From: Wyeomyia smithii | Lineage: Eukaryota > Arthropoda > Insecta > Diptera > Culicidae | Length of the DNA: 64,000 bases | Direction of reading: 5' to 3' | Assembly: GCF_029784165.1 (NCBI RefSeq) | Contig: NC_073695.1 | Coordinates: 142,744,462-142,808,461 of the forward strand | Part shown: piece by piece, positions 1 through 14,158 of the stretch | How positions within the stretch are numbered: the stretch's first letter is position 1 | Layout: every line of letters begins with the position of its first letter | The notes under the pieces: model-generated | The model's database searches: none | Told to the model about the DNA's origin: nothing | The model's input: only the letters and a program-made list of their open reading frames with translations | Translations under genes and position numbers: made by a program

Positions 1-975
1 TGTGTGTGTTTGTGCAACTTTTTTTTCTCACTCACTTTTCTCAGAGATGACTGGACCAATTTCCGTGAAATTAATTGCAAATGAAAGATGTAGTTACCCC
101 ATAGGTTGCTATTGAATTTCATTGTAATCGGATTTTTGGTTCAGAGGTTATGTATCAAAATGTAAAAATCAAGAAACATTAATATCGCAGAAACTATACA
201 ACCGATTTTAACAAAACTAATGTCAAATGAACGGACTTTTTCAGAACTCTTAACTTATAAATTTCATAAAGATTAAACATATGGTTTAAAAGTTATGTAA
301 AGAAATGTTTTCCAGAGGCTGTTTAAACTCACTCACTTTTCTCAGAGATGGCCGAATCGATTTTCACAAAATTAGTCTCGAATGAAAGGCCTAGTTGTCC
401 CATAGGTTGCTATTGAATTTCATTGTAATCGGTTTGTAACTTTGTCCGTTATTTATAAGAATGCCAAATCACGGTATGAAAGCAAAGCGTATACCAAAGA
501 CTGCTTAAACTCACTTACTTTTCTCAGAAATGGCTAGACCGGTTTTCACGAAATTAGTTGAAATTGATAGGTCTAGTGGCCTCATAACACCCTATTGAAC
601 TTCATTGTAATCGGATTTTCAGTTTAGGCACCGTGTATCAAAATGTGAAAATCACGAAATTTCATGATCTCAGAAACTAAACAACCAATTTAAACAAAAC
701 TGGTGCCAAATGAACGGCCTGTCTTGAAAAAATGATAAACATGTGGTTCAAAATTATGTATAAAAGATATGTATGAATCACGTTTTGAAAAGAAACATAT
801 TCCAAAGACTGCTTAAGCTCACTCAATTCGTTATTTCAAGTGAAAAATGAATCCAGCAGAAATTTTCAAGGTGTATTTTTTTTAAATGGGAGTGCTGTGT
901 AATTCTATTTGAACAAATAATAAGTTCGAATGAGAAAGGCTGGGTCTCACCACTAGGTGGATTAATTCGGGATTT
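1..975 (+). repeat. Dispersed CTCAGAGATGG repeat, copy 1
   Basis: A non-coding repeat opens with a short TG tract at the window edge and then carries three internal units that each begin CTCACT(C/T)ACTTTTCTCAG, near positions 28, 329 and 510. Each unit continues with a patient variant of 'ggaccgattttcacgaaatt' and 'aatgaaaggtctagttg'. A 140-bp terminal unit at about 820-975 contains GAGAAAGGCTGGGTCTCACC and a poly-T run. The same arrangement recurs near 10.4-11.6, 36.5-42.1 and 60.6-61.8 kb. Many culicid genomes hold similar sequence, from general memory; I do not know its class. The short open frames in it look incidental. Confidence 0.7.
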
Positions 976-1082
976 TTTTTTTGAATTGGGACTGACTTTC
1001 GGATTTTTTTCCTCTGAGACTGACTTGCGGTTACATTCCATAAGGAGACTTGGTATTGATTTCCACTTTTGTTGAGGGTTCG

Positions 1083-1235
1083 CCACAGAAGGCAGAATCA
1101 CAAAAGGCAGAAGCACGAAAGGCAGAATCATGAAAGGCAGAATTCTATGACCGTACACACAAGGCAGAATATTTTAAAAGGCGGAAATATGAGAGGCAGA
1201 ATTCCGAAGGGCACGAAAGGAAGAAGCACAGTTTT
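1083..1235 (+). repeat. GGCAGAATCACGA minisatellite, forward
   Basis: About eight imperfect units of roughly 15-16 bp built on AAGGCAGAATCACGA. Unit edges degrade toward the right, where AGAATATT and GGAAATAT variants appear. The reverse complement of the same unit is found at about 1660-1722 and 5063-5130, so this tract is one arm of a spaced inverted arrangement. Confidence 0.7.
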
Positions 1236-1289
1236 GGCGGGAGGTGCAAATCAAGTCATATTATTAGATCCACGGCGTCGCGGAGAGTA

Positions 1290-1655
1290 ATTTTCCAATG
1301 TCAGGTATAGCTTACACTAGGCCCAACGGCTTGTATAGCTGACATAAAACAATTCATGCGGCGGAGACGCGTAACCGAGGGCAAGGAACTGAGGCGGCAC
1401 TAAGCCGCCGTGGTTTCCGCAGTCTGAGCCGGCCGCCGACACGCCGTCGGAAGCGGCGGCCCCTCGCATACAAACTACTGATCCACTGGTTTTCTAGGAT
1501 TATTCAAATAGGTTTTCTTTCCCTTAGTTAAGTCCGAACGTGCGGTAGCGAGTAAGGGCAGCATACACTTGGACAATAAAGTCGGCCAAAGGCCGCGAGT
1601 GTGTGTTAGTAAACGGAAAATAGATGACACAATGTTAGTAAATTACAAAACCAGA
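1290..1655. other. GC-rich hairpin-forming island, non-coding
   Basis: This stretch is much richer in G+C than the AT-rich surroundings. It contains short inverted repeats, including GGCGGC-actaa-GCCGCC near 1391 and a longer imperfect palindrome around 1425-1465 (GCCGCCGAC paired with GTCGGaaGCGGC). No protein similarity is recognised. It lies between oppositely oriented GGCAGAATCACGA minisatellites and could be the core of a non-autonomous element. Confidence 0.45.
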
Positions 1656-1659
1656 ATCA

Positions 1660-1722
1660 AATCTGCCATTTTGTGATTCTGCTATTCGTGATTCTGCCTT
1701 ACGAAATATTCTGCCTTGCCGT
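1660..1722 (-). repeat. GGCAGAATCAC minisatellite, inverted copy
   Basis: Three to four units of GTGATTCTGC(C), the reverse complement of the repeat at 1083-1235. Together the two tracts bracket the GC-rich island. Confidence 0.65.
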
Positions 1723-2092
1723 GTGCTTCTTGCTGCAGCGAAGGATAAATTTTCTCGACCCCCACCAAATCTCCAGCATATCTCTTTTCAACGAGGCGAA
1801 GTACTTAATCCGTACCCAGCGAATAATGAGTCGTCATCATCTTTCATGCCTACCGTTTCAACGCGCCCGCTTTACTTAACGACTCCCGCGAGCTTTTCAG
1901 CTGTATCGTGTCCTTACCATTTGGCTGGCAGCCACAACTATAACAATAACAATAATTTAAGATCAACAAATTTTCCGTGTGATGGATATTATTGTAAGCA
2001 TTTGTTTTTTTCAGAATCAGTGAAGCTTAGAGAAAGAAAAAACAACGCCATTAATCAATGAAGTTTTAATTTATGCTCAAAATTTCAACAGG
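1723..2092. other. No recognisable gene
   Basis: Mixed-composition sequence with short open frames that show no recognisable motifs. The following LINE endonuclease homology begins near 2093. Confidence 0.4.
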
Positions 2093-4984
<2,892 letters not shown>

Positions 4985-5062
4985 CTATATTTGTGATGTT
5001 ACCAATAGTTTTTAAGTTGTAGTCTACTATGATTGACGTAAATAAACAAATTATAAACAAAT

Positions 5063-5130
5063 TTCGTAATTCTGCTTTTTGTGATTCTGCCGTTCGTGAT
5101 TACATCTATTGATTTTCCGCCTTTCGTAGG
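5063..5130 (-). repeat. GTGATTCTGCC minisatellite next to LINE 3' end
   Basis: Three degenerate units of the inverted GGCAGAATCACGA repeat lie directly after the end of LINE family 1 copy 1. The matching tract at 1660-1722 lies upstream of the LINE in the same orientation. Confidence 0.6.
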
Positions 5131-7187
<2,057 letters not shown>

Positions 7188-7200
7188 TAAGGCATGCTCA

Positions 7201-7550
7201 TTTTTTTTTATTCTCGCTTATTTTCCGTCGGTCTAGTTCCACCACTGTTGTGGCCAATCACCGACGCCCAGGGAGGCGACTCCACACCCAGGACCCTAAC
7301 TCACGACCCGTTTATTAACGGACCGGCGCCAACGGCTTTACTTCCTCATGCGATGGAAGGCGTGATCCCAGAGATTTTTCGCCTCAAAAAATCTCCCGGT
7401 GTCGGCTAGGATTGAATCTAGACCAGTTGGGTTGGTTGTGAGTGGATCACGCCACCTCACAAACATCGACACCTATGTGGCGGTGGGATTCGAACCCAGG
7501 CGTCGAGCGTGGTTGGCGGAGACGTTACCAACCACACTAGGCCCCCGCTC
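7201..7550 (-). mobile_element. tRNA-derived SINE with 14-bp TSD
   Basis: On the minus strand the 5' end has pol III box A (TAGTGTGGTTGGTAACG, 7523-7539) and box B (GGTTCGAATCCC, 7485-7496). The body ends in a short A-tail, read as poly-T at about 7201-7210 on the plus strand. TAAGGCATGCTCAT is duplicated at 7188-7201 and 7551-7564, which defines the insertion. Mobilisation would need a LINE reverse transcriptase in trans. The tRNA-like part is too diverged to fold as a functional tRNA. Exact family name not assigned. Confidence 0.85.
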
Positions 7551-7614
7551 TAAGGCATGCTCATCATTCAAAGCAATTTATGTACGCCATCAGTGACACA
7601 CAGTTTTTGAAAAT

Positions 7615-7795
7615 AGTTGTCGCTTGTCTATAAAATTAGCGATTTAGCGATTAGCGTTTCGAAGGCCAAAATTTCAGCGACGCTAACAGTCCACTAACCA
7701 GCTCAAAAATTAACGAAATAGCTGAACCGCTAACTAAATATTAGCGTCGCTAACAAGCGATTACCGAATTAGCGGAATGGTGCCCCCACTGATTA
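7615..7795. repeat. TTAGCG/CGCTAA-rich putative MITE
   Basis: A short stretch holds many copies of TTAGCG and its complement CGCTAA on both halves, which gives it self-complementary character. Dense short subterminal motifs like this are common in non-autonomous hAT elements, but termini and TSD are not clear here. Confidence 0.35.
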
Positions 7796-7797
7796 TT

Positions 7798-7945
7798 AGG
7801 AGTGAAAAATAAATCCAGCAGAAATTATTAAGGTGTAATTTTTTTTTCTTAAAAGAGAAGTATTCGTGTAAATTTAATTCAACAAGTAATAGGTTCATAT
7901 GAGAAAGGCTAGGTCTCACCGCAAGGTGGATTATTTCATGTTTAT
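7798..7945 (+). repeat. 140-bp terminal unit of the CTCAGAGATGG repeat, isolated copy
   Basis: Matches 820-975 along its length: 'gtgaaaaataaatccagcag', then GAGAAAGGCTAGGTCTCACC and AAGGTGGATTA. Here it stands without the (TG)n and CTCAGAGATGG parts. Confidence 0.65.
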
Positions 7946-8100
7946 ATGTAACATTTCAATCAGGTATAGCGATGTTGAAATCGACACATATATTTACGGT
8001 TTATACATCATTCAATTCCTTTTTGTTTTTAAATAGTTTATTTGACACATCATTCAATTCCTGTATTTTACAATATTTGTTATTAGCATCAACAGTACCT

Positions 8101-8591
8101 TTTTTCTTGTATGGACTTTCTCACTGCGACCAGAATCGTAGAATCTATTGTGAGATATGCCCGGGTGTTTGCTGTATCCCGCACTTCTATTATTAGCAAT
8201 ACCGCTATTGATAAGTTACATGCTTTTTATTATTGTATATCAGTGCTTGTGTGTAATGTGATACTCTTCCTTTGACACGCTTACTGTTTTACTATACCGA
8301 TGCTCGTTCTTCTTACCAAATATCACCAATTATAATTCCCTGGAGAAGTTTCGTTGTGCGTCCCTCTGGCCAGTATTATTAATAAAAGGGACTTATGTTT
8401 TTGTTAAGAGCAAGTCACGCAAAGGTGTTATAGATTTCAACGTGAAGGAAAGGAAGTGGTGGGGAGCCTGAGAATGAACCCTTACCTTAAGTCCAGTTCC
8501 AACATCAAATGGCCTGATTCTACTAAGATTCGAACCCACGACCATTTGCTTGACAAAGCGGACTCTGTAACCTTGCGGCTACGCAGCTCCC
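8101..8591 (-). mobile_element. Second tRNA-derived SINE, 491 bp, with TSD
   Basis: The minus-strand 5' end has box A-like GTAGCCGCAAGG (about 8571-8582) and box B GGGTTCGAATC (8527-8537). The 3' end is a short A-rich tail, poly-T at 8099-8106 on the plus strand. CAACAGTACCT is duplicated at 8090-8100 and 8592-8602. It differs in sequence from the SINE at 7201-7550, so two families are present. Confidence 0.8.
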
Positions 8592-8602
8592 CAACAGTAC
8601 CT

Positions 8603-9357
8603 ACGACATAATATGTTGCCACAACACTATGCTACAGCGATTTGGAACTTCTGGAGTGATTTAGTATAGGTTGTAGGTTTTGTTGAGTGTAACATTCGCT
8701 CATACTAGAAAATTTCAAAACACCCTCAAAATTTGAAGTTATGGTCCAAATACGATTTTTGGACCTCAGCTCATATTTTTTTTAAACTCAATCATTTCTC
8801 AACCGATTTTGATAGTTTCAGCAGTTTTGGAAAGGGAAAAGATAGAGCTTTCAGAATATATACAGGTATGTACTCATTTCATCAAAACATATTGCGTTAT
8901 TTGAGTTTAAATTTAATAGTTCACATTTTTTAAGCAAACTTTTAACTTAACTTAAAATTTGCTGATTTTTCTTCAAAAAGTACTAAAATACACTGGCACT
9001 TTTAAAGTATATTTGATAACGAATCAAACAGAAGTAGTTTTGTAGAAATCGGTTGATATTTAGCTGAGCTGTATATATTTTAAGGAAAGCAGAATTTTTG
9101 GCATCTTCTGCAAAGTTATTCCACGGTGCTACAAATGAAACAAAAATGCAAGAACCACTGATGTGGCCTAGAGAAGCTTGTTGTTCAAATTAAGTGTTAC
9201 TTGCGCCCATGCTTTAAGTTTTAAAAATACCCCTAAAATCTGATGTTACGGAAACCCCGTTTCTGGACCTTAGCTAACATTATTGCTTTTAACTCGGTCA
9301 TTTTTCAATCGGTTCTTTATATTTTGCCCGTTTCAGAATAGAACACATATAAATATG
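8603..9357. other. Non-coding sequence with two diverged related units
   Basis: Units near 8700-8830 and 9220-9340 both run 'caaaatttgaagttatggtc', 'ttttggacctcagctcat' and a 'cattttcaaccgatt' variant, so this is an old tandem or dispersed repeat. No gene seen. Confidence 0.4.
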
Positions 9358-10330
9358 TCTATGGGTTGCAGCGCGTTTGTGTTTTGTCAGTGCGTCTTTC
9401 AAAGACTACCTGAAAGCTATCTCACAACGCTCTTTATCAAGACTACCTACTTTTGAATTGAACATTTGTTTTTACTATTTTTCGTATCACCTAAAGTGAC
9501 AGGGCGAAAAAAGAAACCACGCATCACTACGAGGAGAAAAAGAGAGCATTCTCTTTCGGGCAATTCGAGTATCTGCAGCGAAAACGTATTTGATATTTTT
9601 CCTGAAGTTATTACTAATGAAACTTCACAAAATGTAAATTCTTTTAAAAAGGAGAAAGTTCCACCTATTGTGGTAACTATTTCTTCTGAACCTGAGTTAC
9701 CTATTAAATTGGCCATAGAGGCGAATGCCCGCTTGTTAACCGACTCAATGAAGGGTAGTGATCGTCTTGTTCAGTATTTAACTGTTACTTACGAAACCAA
9801 GCCGTTCAAGGTTGCCTTTAAAGGTCTCACCAACGATCAAACCGTTAATGCGATCAAAATTACTTTGATAGAATTACTTGGCATAGCTCCTATCCAAGTA
9901 ATTCTTATGGAACAAAAATCACGAAGTGAAAACAGCAAGAAAACTAGAGTTTCCCTTGTGAACTATTTAACTCATTTTAACCGCATTTTTTACAGAAAAC
10001 TTGGAAGGGGTGAAAAGCATATCACCCAATGCCGTACTTGTTATATGGCAATGGGTCTAATTTCTGTAACATGAAATGTCTTTATTGTGGAAACTCTCAC
10101 AAAAAGGGCACATGTCCTGTGGAAGAGAGTAAACATTTTGGCTGTGCCAATGTCCAACCATATGTCAAATTTTTACGAATGCCCTGTCCGTTTTTCCATT
10201 GTTATGGCAAGGCAGGTTAGACAAAATTCAATTTCCCAATCAAAATAAACTTCACAACATAATTCTCCAAGCGTACCAGCTGTACCGCCCAATTTTTCTA
10301 CTCCTTTGCACACCCGTCTAATAAATGCAC
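9358..10330 (+). pseudogene. Jockey-like LINE ORF1 (gag-like) remnant
   Basis: The main frame, 9466-10074, has a basic N-terminus (GRKKKPRITTRRKRE) followed by a domain of the form 'TYETKPFKVAFKGL' and 'LLGIAPIQVILM', resembling the pre-zinc-knuckle region of Jockey-clade ORF1 proteins, which bind element RNA. It then enters a zinc-knuckle array, ITQCRTC. A frameshift near 10045 moves the array to the next frame (CNMKCLYCGNSHKKGTCP, 10078-10140). No ATG opens the frame. The upstream 100 bp, with a CAGTGCG-type start, could be a 5' UTR. ORF2 is absent; the element stops near 10330. Clade is inferred from domain order. Confidence 0.65.
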
Positions 10331-10972
10331 ATTCCGCCTAATGTAGGTAGTTCAAAAATGACTGTTAATGTGGGGGGTAAACAAAAACCCAAATTAATCC
10401 ACCTAGCGGTGAGACCCAGCCTTTTTCATTCAGACTTTTTTGGTAAAATCGATTTACACGATTTAAAAGAAAAATTACTCCTTGAAAATTTCTGCTGGTT
10501 TCATTTTTCACTCTAAATAAGGAATTTCTGATAGCCAACAGCACAACTATACCGAACATTCAAAACCTAACTTTCAAACACATAGGAGCATACATTAAAA
10601 CATACATATGCAAATACCATGAAATAAATATTTTTCAAATACATCACGCGAAAAATCCAGATGACTACTTCTGGCTGCCGGAATACATCCTAAAATGGCC
10701 AAATTTTTCCTAATCCGGGTATTTCGATGGCGAGGCTAGAAATCAACTTAGTACGCCATTTTGAATTCCTAGATACATAGTAGCTTCCGATTTCTGGAAA
10801 ACAACCTTAAAGAGACAAACATTACCTAATGTTTTTCAGGAACATTATCCCGGACTCGCAAGCCGGGAGTAAACTCCATGTTGATGTTTCGTGATTTTTA
10901 CATTTTGATACATAGCCTCTAAACTAAAAAACAGATTACGCTGAAATTCAATTGCATCCTATGGCGTAACTA

Positions 10973-11405
10973 CCCGATCAGAAGAGCAGAACTAAAAAAT
11001 TACAAAATTCTATCAACGCGAGATACAAACAACATATTTTGATACAATTTTGTATTTTTCCATATAATTTTGATAACAAAATTGAATCTGAATGAGTTTT
11101 AATAACAAAACCTGAAATGAAGTAGTTCTGGAACAAGTCTAGCTAATTTTTCGTTTATATCAAAACCTGTTGTTTCTAACAATGTTTGTAATTATATTGT
11201 TCTATATCCTATCTTATTTTGTTAGAAAGCTGATACATTAGTAACAAATTTTGATATGTGTTTGATACTAGAGTAGAATCATTTCTGTTATAATTTCTGT
11301 TATTTTAACACCTAACAGGATCAAACTGAAAACACAGCCTGTTAGGTTTTTCCCGTAACAAACTAACAGCTTCTGTTACATTTTTGTTTTTTCTTTCTGA
11401 TCGGG
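10973..11405. mobile_element. 433-bp MITE with CCCGATCAGAA termini, TA TSD
   Basis: Terminal inverted repeats are CCCGATCAGAA at 10973 and its complement TTCTGATCGGG ending at 11405. TA flanks both sides (10971-10972 and 11406-11407). The host repeat is known from other copies, so the empty site can be rebuilt exactly. TA duplication fits a non-autonomous Tc1/mariner-superfamily element. It has no coding capacity and is rich in TTTTGAT and ATCAAA motifs. Confidence 0.85.
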
Positions 11406-11482
11406 TAGACCTTTCATTTGCAATTAATTTCATGAAAATCGGTTCAGCCATCTCTGAGAAAAGTGAGTGAGAAACAAAAATA

Positions 11483-11485
<3 letters not shown>

Positions 11486-11548
<63 letters not shown>

Positions 11549-11551
11549 ACA

Positions 11552-11610
<59 letters not shown>
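11486..11610. repeat. (AC)n microsatellite
   Basis: About 125 bp of AC with a few T interruptions. It is the (TG)n part of CTCAGAGATGG repeat copy 2. The 3' end of LINE-3 abuts its right edge at 11611. Confidence 0.97.
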
Positions 11611-11612
<2 letters not shown>

Positions 11613-11955
11613 CGCCCATTATTGAACCATGCTGTACATTCACGACGGAATTCATTTAAGGATCGTATATTTTTGAGCTCGAAAGGTAGCAGGTTCCAAA
11701 AAACAATACCCTGCACGAACAGAGTATTTTTATAGTGTGATGTTTGAAATATAGGAAGTAAAAAGCTTCTGGTACGACTGCTTTCTTTTCTCTTTTCTCT
11801 TAAGTATGGAGGTGATGATGTGTTTATAATTTTAAATAACGTTTAACATGATCGTAACTTAATGAAGTCATAAAACCTACAACCAATTAATTTCTGTTGG
11901 AGATGAGATACTCCAAAGAAACTTGACAATCCAATAGCAAAGCGAACACTACAAT

Positions 11956-13524
11956 TTAGTGCAATCCCAACCTTTCCAACGCTGAAACTGAAGCATTTAA
12001 TAGAAAAACATCTCCATACAAAAAGTGAAGCAAGATAAAAGCTTTAAATAGCTTCAGTTTTATAGCAGTTGACATGGTACTTGAAAACAGTTTTAGAACC
12101 CTAAGTCCATTATAAATTCTAGCACACTGACTACTAATATGACTCTCCCAATTAAAATCGTTTTGCACAATGAAGCCAAGAATAGACACTTTAGAAACAT
12201 GTTCTATGACATCGTTACCTGAGATAATTGCAGGAGAATTGTTAATAGTACGATTTCGGGAGATTAGCATCACCTTGGTTTTTGAAGGATTTATTGGTAA
12301 AAGATTGCCATCAGACCAGGCGAGAATTCGTGACAAATCATCGTTAATGAGAACTGCCATCGAAGCCAAAGAAAGGTCACGTGAATAAAAGTAAATTTGA
12401 ACGTCATCGGCAAACATATGAACCTTACAGTTTTTCAAGATACCGGGCAAATCATTGATAAACATAGAGAAAAGCAGTGGCCCAAGAATTGATCCTTGCG
12501 GCACACCTGACAAAATTTCAATTTGGTTTGAGAAACAACCAGCCGTAGTAACTACCTGAGATCGTGATGTCAAATCTGATTGTATAAGCTGCACAGCGGC
12601 TCTATTAAACATGAACTGGCTTGATAATTTCTTTAGAAGCTTAACGTGAGAAACCCTGTCAAAAGCCTTCGAGAAATCTACAAGCAGCAGGAATGCTATA
12701 GCTTTTTTGTCAATAGCAGCATGAATATCATCATGTACTTTAAGGAAAGCGTTTGTAGTACTATAATCTCTGCGAAAACCGCATTTCTCAGGACACATCA
12801 ACCTTAATTCATGTACGAAATCGTTAATTTGAAGCTTCAAATTTTTTTCTAAGACTTTGGAAAGCGCACACAGTATGCTTATGGGACGTAAGTTGTTAAC
12901 TGCATTACTTTTGGCATTTTTGCGTATAGGAATAACTTTGGTTAACTTCCAGGCCCGGGGGAATTTTGAGGTGAATATGATCATATTAAAAATCTTAGTT
13001 ATTCTTGGCAAAATTTGGGGCAAAATCAGGCGTATGAATTTAATCGGAACATCATCGAGACCAATAGCATCAGATTTACTTGAAGAAATAACCAATATCA
13101 CATCATTATCGTCAACAGAAGAAAATTTAAAACCATTTTCGTTCAACGTAGGCACCGGAAGAACAGTCTGAACGGGTACGGCCTCAGCATCCATTGCAGC
13201 CTTTATGTAAACACTTCCACCTCTAGTGAATACTGCATGTAGTTTCCCATCTCGTTTTAGCTTCAATGCTTCAATGTTTCTCGATGACAGGTAGCGCCGG
13301 TAGAAGTCTTCACGAACAATCTTGAATGCAAATTGCATGATGATGGGAGGTGTTGAATCAATCTGTATAGGTAATCGGGCAAAACGTTTCGCATAAATCA
13401 ACGGTATTTCACGCTCAGTGTACCCCAGCGCTTTCGAAACAGCCATAATGAAACTATCCAAGTTTTCAGTAGGATTGTAGGGCACTCCCGAAAGACAGAC
13501 AGAACAGATCGGTTGCCATTTCAT
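11956..13524 (-). CDS. LINE-3 fused ORF1 C-terminal domain and reverse transcriptase, endonuclease missing
   Basis: 522 codons, uninterrupted. Residues about 10-120 (SGVPYNPTENLDSF, IYAKRFARLPIQ, TRGGSVYIKAA) resemble the C-terminal nucleic-acid-binding domain of coiled-coil LINE ORF1 proteins related to baculovirus FP. From about residue 125 the sequence is RT: KSDAIGLDDVP (150-160), RPISILCALSKVLE, DFSKAFDR (283-290), GVPQGSILGP (340-349) and FADD (371-374). No endonuclease domain lies between, so I infer an in-frame deletion joining ORF1 to ORF2. The RT aspartates are kept. The frame stops before the C-terminal domain, which continues in other frames down to 11611. Activity is unlikely. 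Confidence 0.7.
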   Translation of the reverse strand: MKWQPICSVCLSGVPYNPTENLDSFIMAVSKALGYTEREIPLIYAKRFARLPIQIDSTPPIIMQFAFKIVREDFYRRYLSSRNIEALKLKRDGKLHAVFTRGGSVYIKAAMDAEAVPVQTVLPVPTLNENGFKFSSVDDNDVILVISSSKSDAIGLDDVPIKFIRLILPQILPRITKIFNMIIFTSKFPRAWKLTKVIPIRKNAKSNAVNNLRPISILCALSKVLEKNLKLQINDFVHELRLMCPEKCGFRRDYSTTNAFLKVHDDIHAAIDKKAIAFLLLVDFSKAFDRVSHVKLLKKLSSQFMFNRAAVQLIQSDLTSRSQVVTTAGCFSNQIEILSGVPQGSILGPLLFSMFINDLPGILKNCKVHMFADDVQIYFYSRDLSLASMAVLINDDLSRILAWSDGNLLPINPSKTKVMLISRNRTINNSPAIISGNDVIEHVSKVSILGFIVQNDFNWESHISSQCARIYNGLRVLKLFSSTMSTAIKLKLFKAFILLHFLYGDVFLLNASVSALERLGLH

Positions 13525-13758
13525 TTATAGAGTATCAATATCTCTGCGCAGCTCACCCTGACAAAGATCGATTCTGTTGGTCTCTTCGAAAAGCATCTGC
13601 ATACGATTCATTATATCGTCAAGCGTCAGGGCCTGGTCTTGTTCGCCTACTTGATCCAGATCCTCCCGGGAGCGTTTCGTAACCGAATTCCCGTCACCTA
13701 CTCCAGGAGGCTGCAGAGATTGAGCAGTCTTACCTCTACCCGTGGTGCGTGACGTCAT
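13525..13758 (-). pseudogene. LINE-3 ORF1, N-terminal coiled-coil part
   Basis: Begins at the ATG of MTSRTTGRG and runs to a stop just before the next frame. It holds a Pro/Gln/Gly-rich start and a heptad-like segment (LTLDDIMNRMQMLFEETNR) that probably forms a trimerising coiled coil. The frame continues upstream without a stop into the Penelope end (MTAKPKSQF at 13842), so the Penelope insertion supplies an extra upstream ATG. The stop at 13525 results from a deletion relative to the copy at 23687-23965. Confidence 0.6.
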
Positions 13759-13886
13759 TGGGATGTAATAAACAGCAGTGACAGTTGTGATCGGATGAAC
13801 TTTTCTTGATATCAAGAATTGGGATTTCGGCTTAGCAGTCATTCATCTCAGAATTTAGAACGAAGTAATTGTCATTCGTCCCAACG

Positions 13887-13914
13887 TTTCAGCACTTATT
13901 GGTGCCTTCATCAG
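13887..13914 (-). ncRNA. Hammerhead-ribozyme-like core, Penelope minus unit
   Basis: On the minus strand CTGATGA (13908-13914) is followed by a short stem (GGCAC/GTGCT, last pair G-U) with a CAATAA loop and then GAAA (13887-13890). This is the conserved core order of hammerhead ribozymes, which are established in Penelope-like elements. Stems I and III are not confirmed by eye, so cleavage is unproven. Confidence 0.5.
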
Positions 13915-14158
13915 GGGAAACTGTTCAAAGGAGTAATTTATTAATAACTTTGCATTTTACAAAACTTTTTCCCTCGACTTACAATGATGATTATCGGACT
14001 ACGTCAGTTGCATTTAAAGTTCACTAGTCACTAATTTTAAAAATTTTTTTTCATTGGACAATCTAAACAAATTGAAACAACATGAAAAAACTAGCCTAAA
14101 CATCGAAATACACTTTAATGCTTACGTTTATAAGTTTGGTAGTGGGAGGAATTTATTT

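Larger units (their letters stand above)
10385..11615 (-). repeat. CTCAGAGATGG repeat, copy 2, split by a MITE
   Basis: Minus-strand copy. Its terminal unit is at about 10385-10520 (CCACCTAGCGGTGAGACCC), its CTCAGAGATGG part at about 11440-11475 and its (AC)n tract at 11486-11610. Removing the MITE at 10973-11405 plus one TA restores the contiguous repeat sequence (gtaactagaccttt), matching copy 1. Confidence 0.7.
11611..13797 (-). mobile_element. LINE-3, main copy (coding part)
   Basis: Non-LTR retrotransposon read right to left. Its 5' UTR continues beyond the Penelope insertion at 18915-19062. Coding sequence runs from ORF1 at 13758 to a C-terminal fragment (WNLLPFELKNIRSLNEFRRE) that ends against (AC)n at 11611 with no 3' UTR. 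Compared with the 23.4-24.2 kb copy it lacks about 100 bp around 13524-13530 and, by domain logic, the whole endonuclease region. Domain style (coiled coil plus FP-like ORF1, RT with FADD) fits the Jockey superfamily; clade not fixed. Confidence 0.75.

Noticed and set aside
1083..1235. CRISPR-like array
   Set aside because: Units are contiguous and degenerate with no regular unique spacers, and the sequence is eukaryotic.
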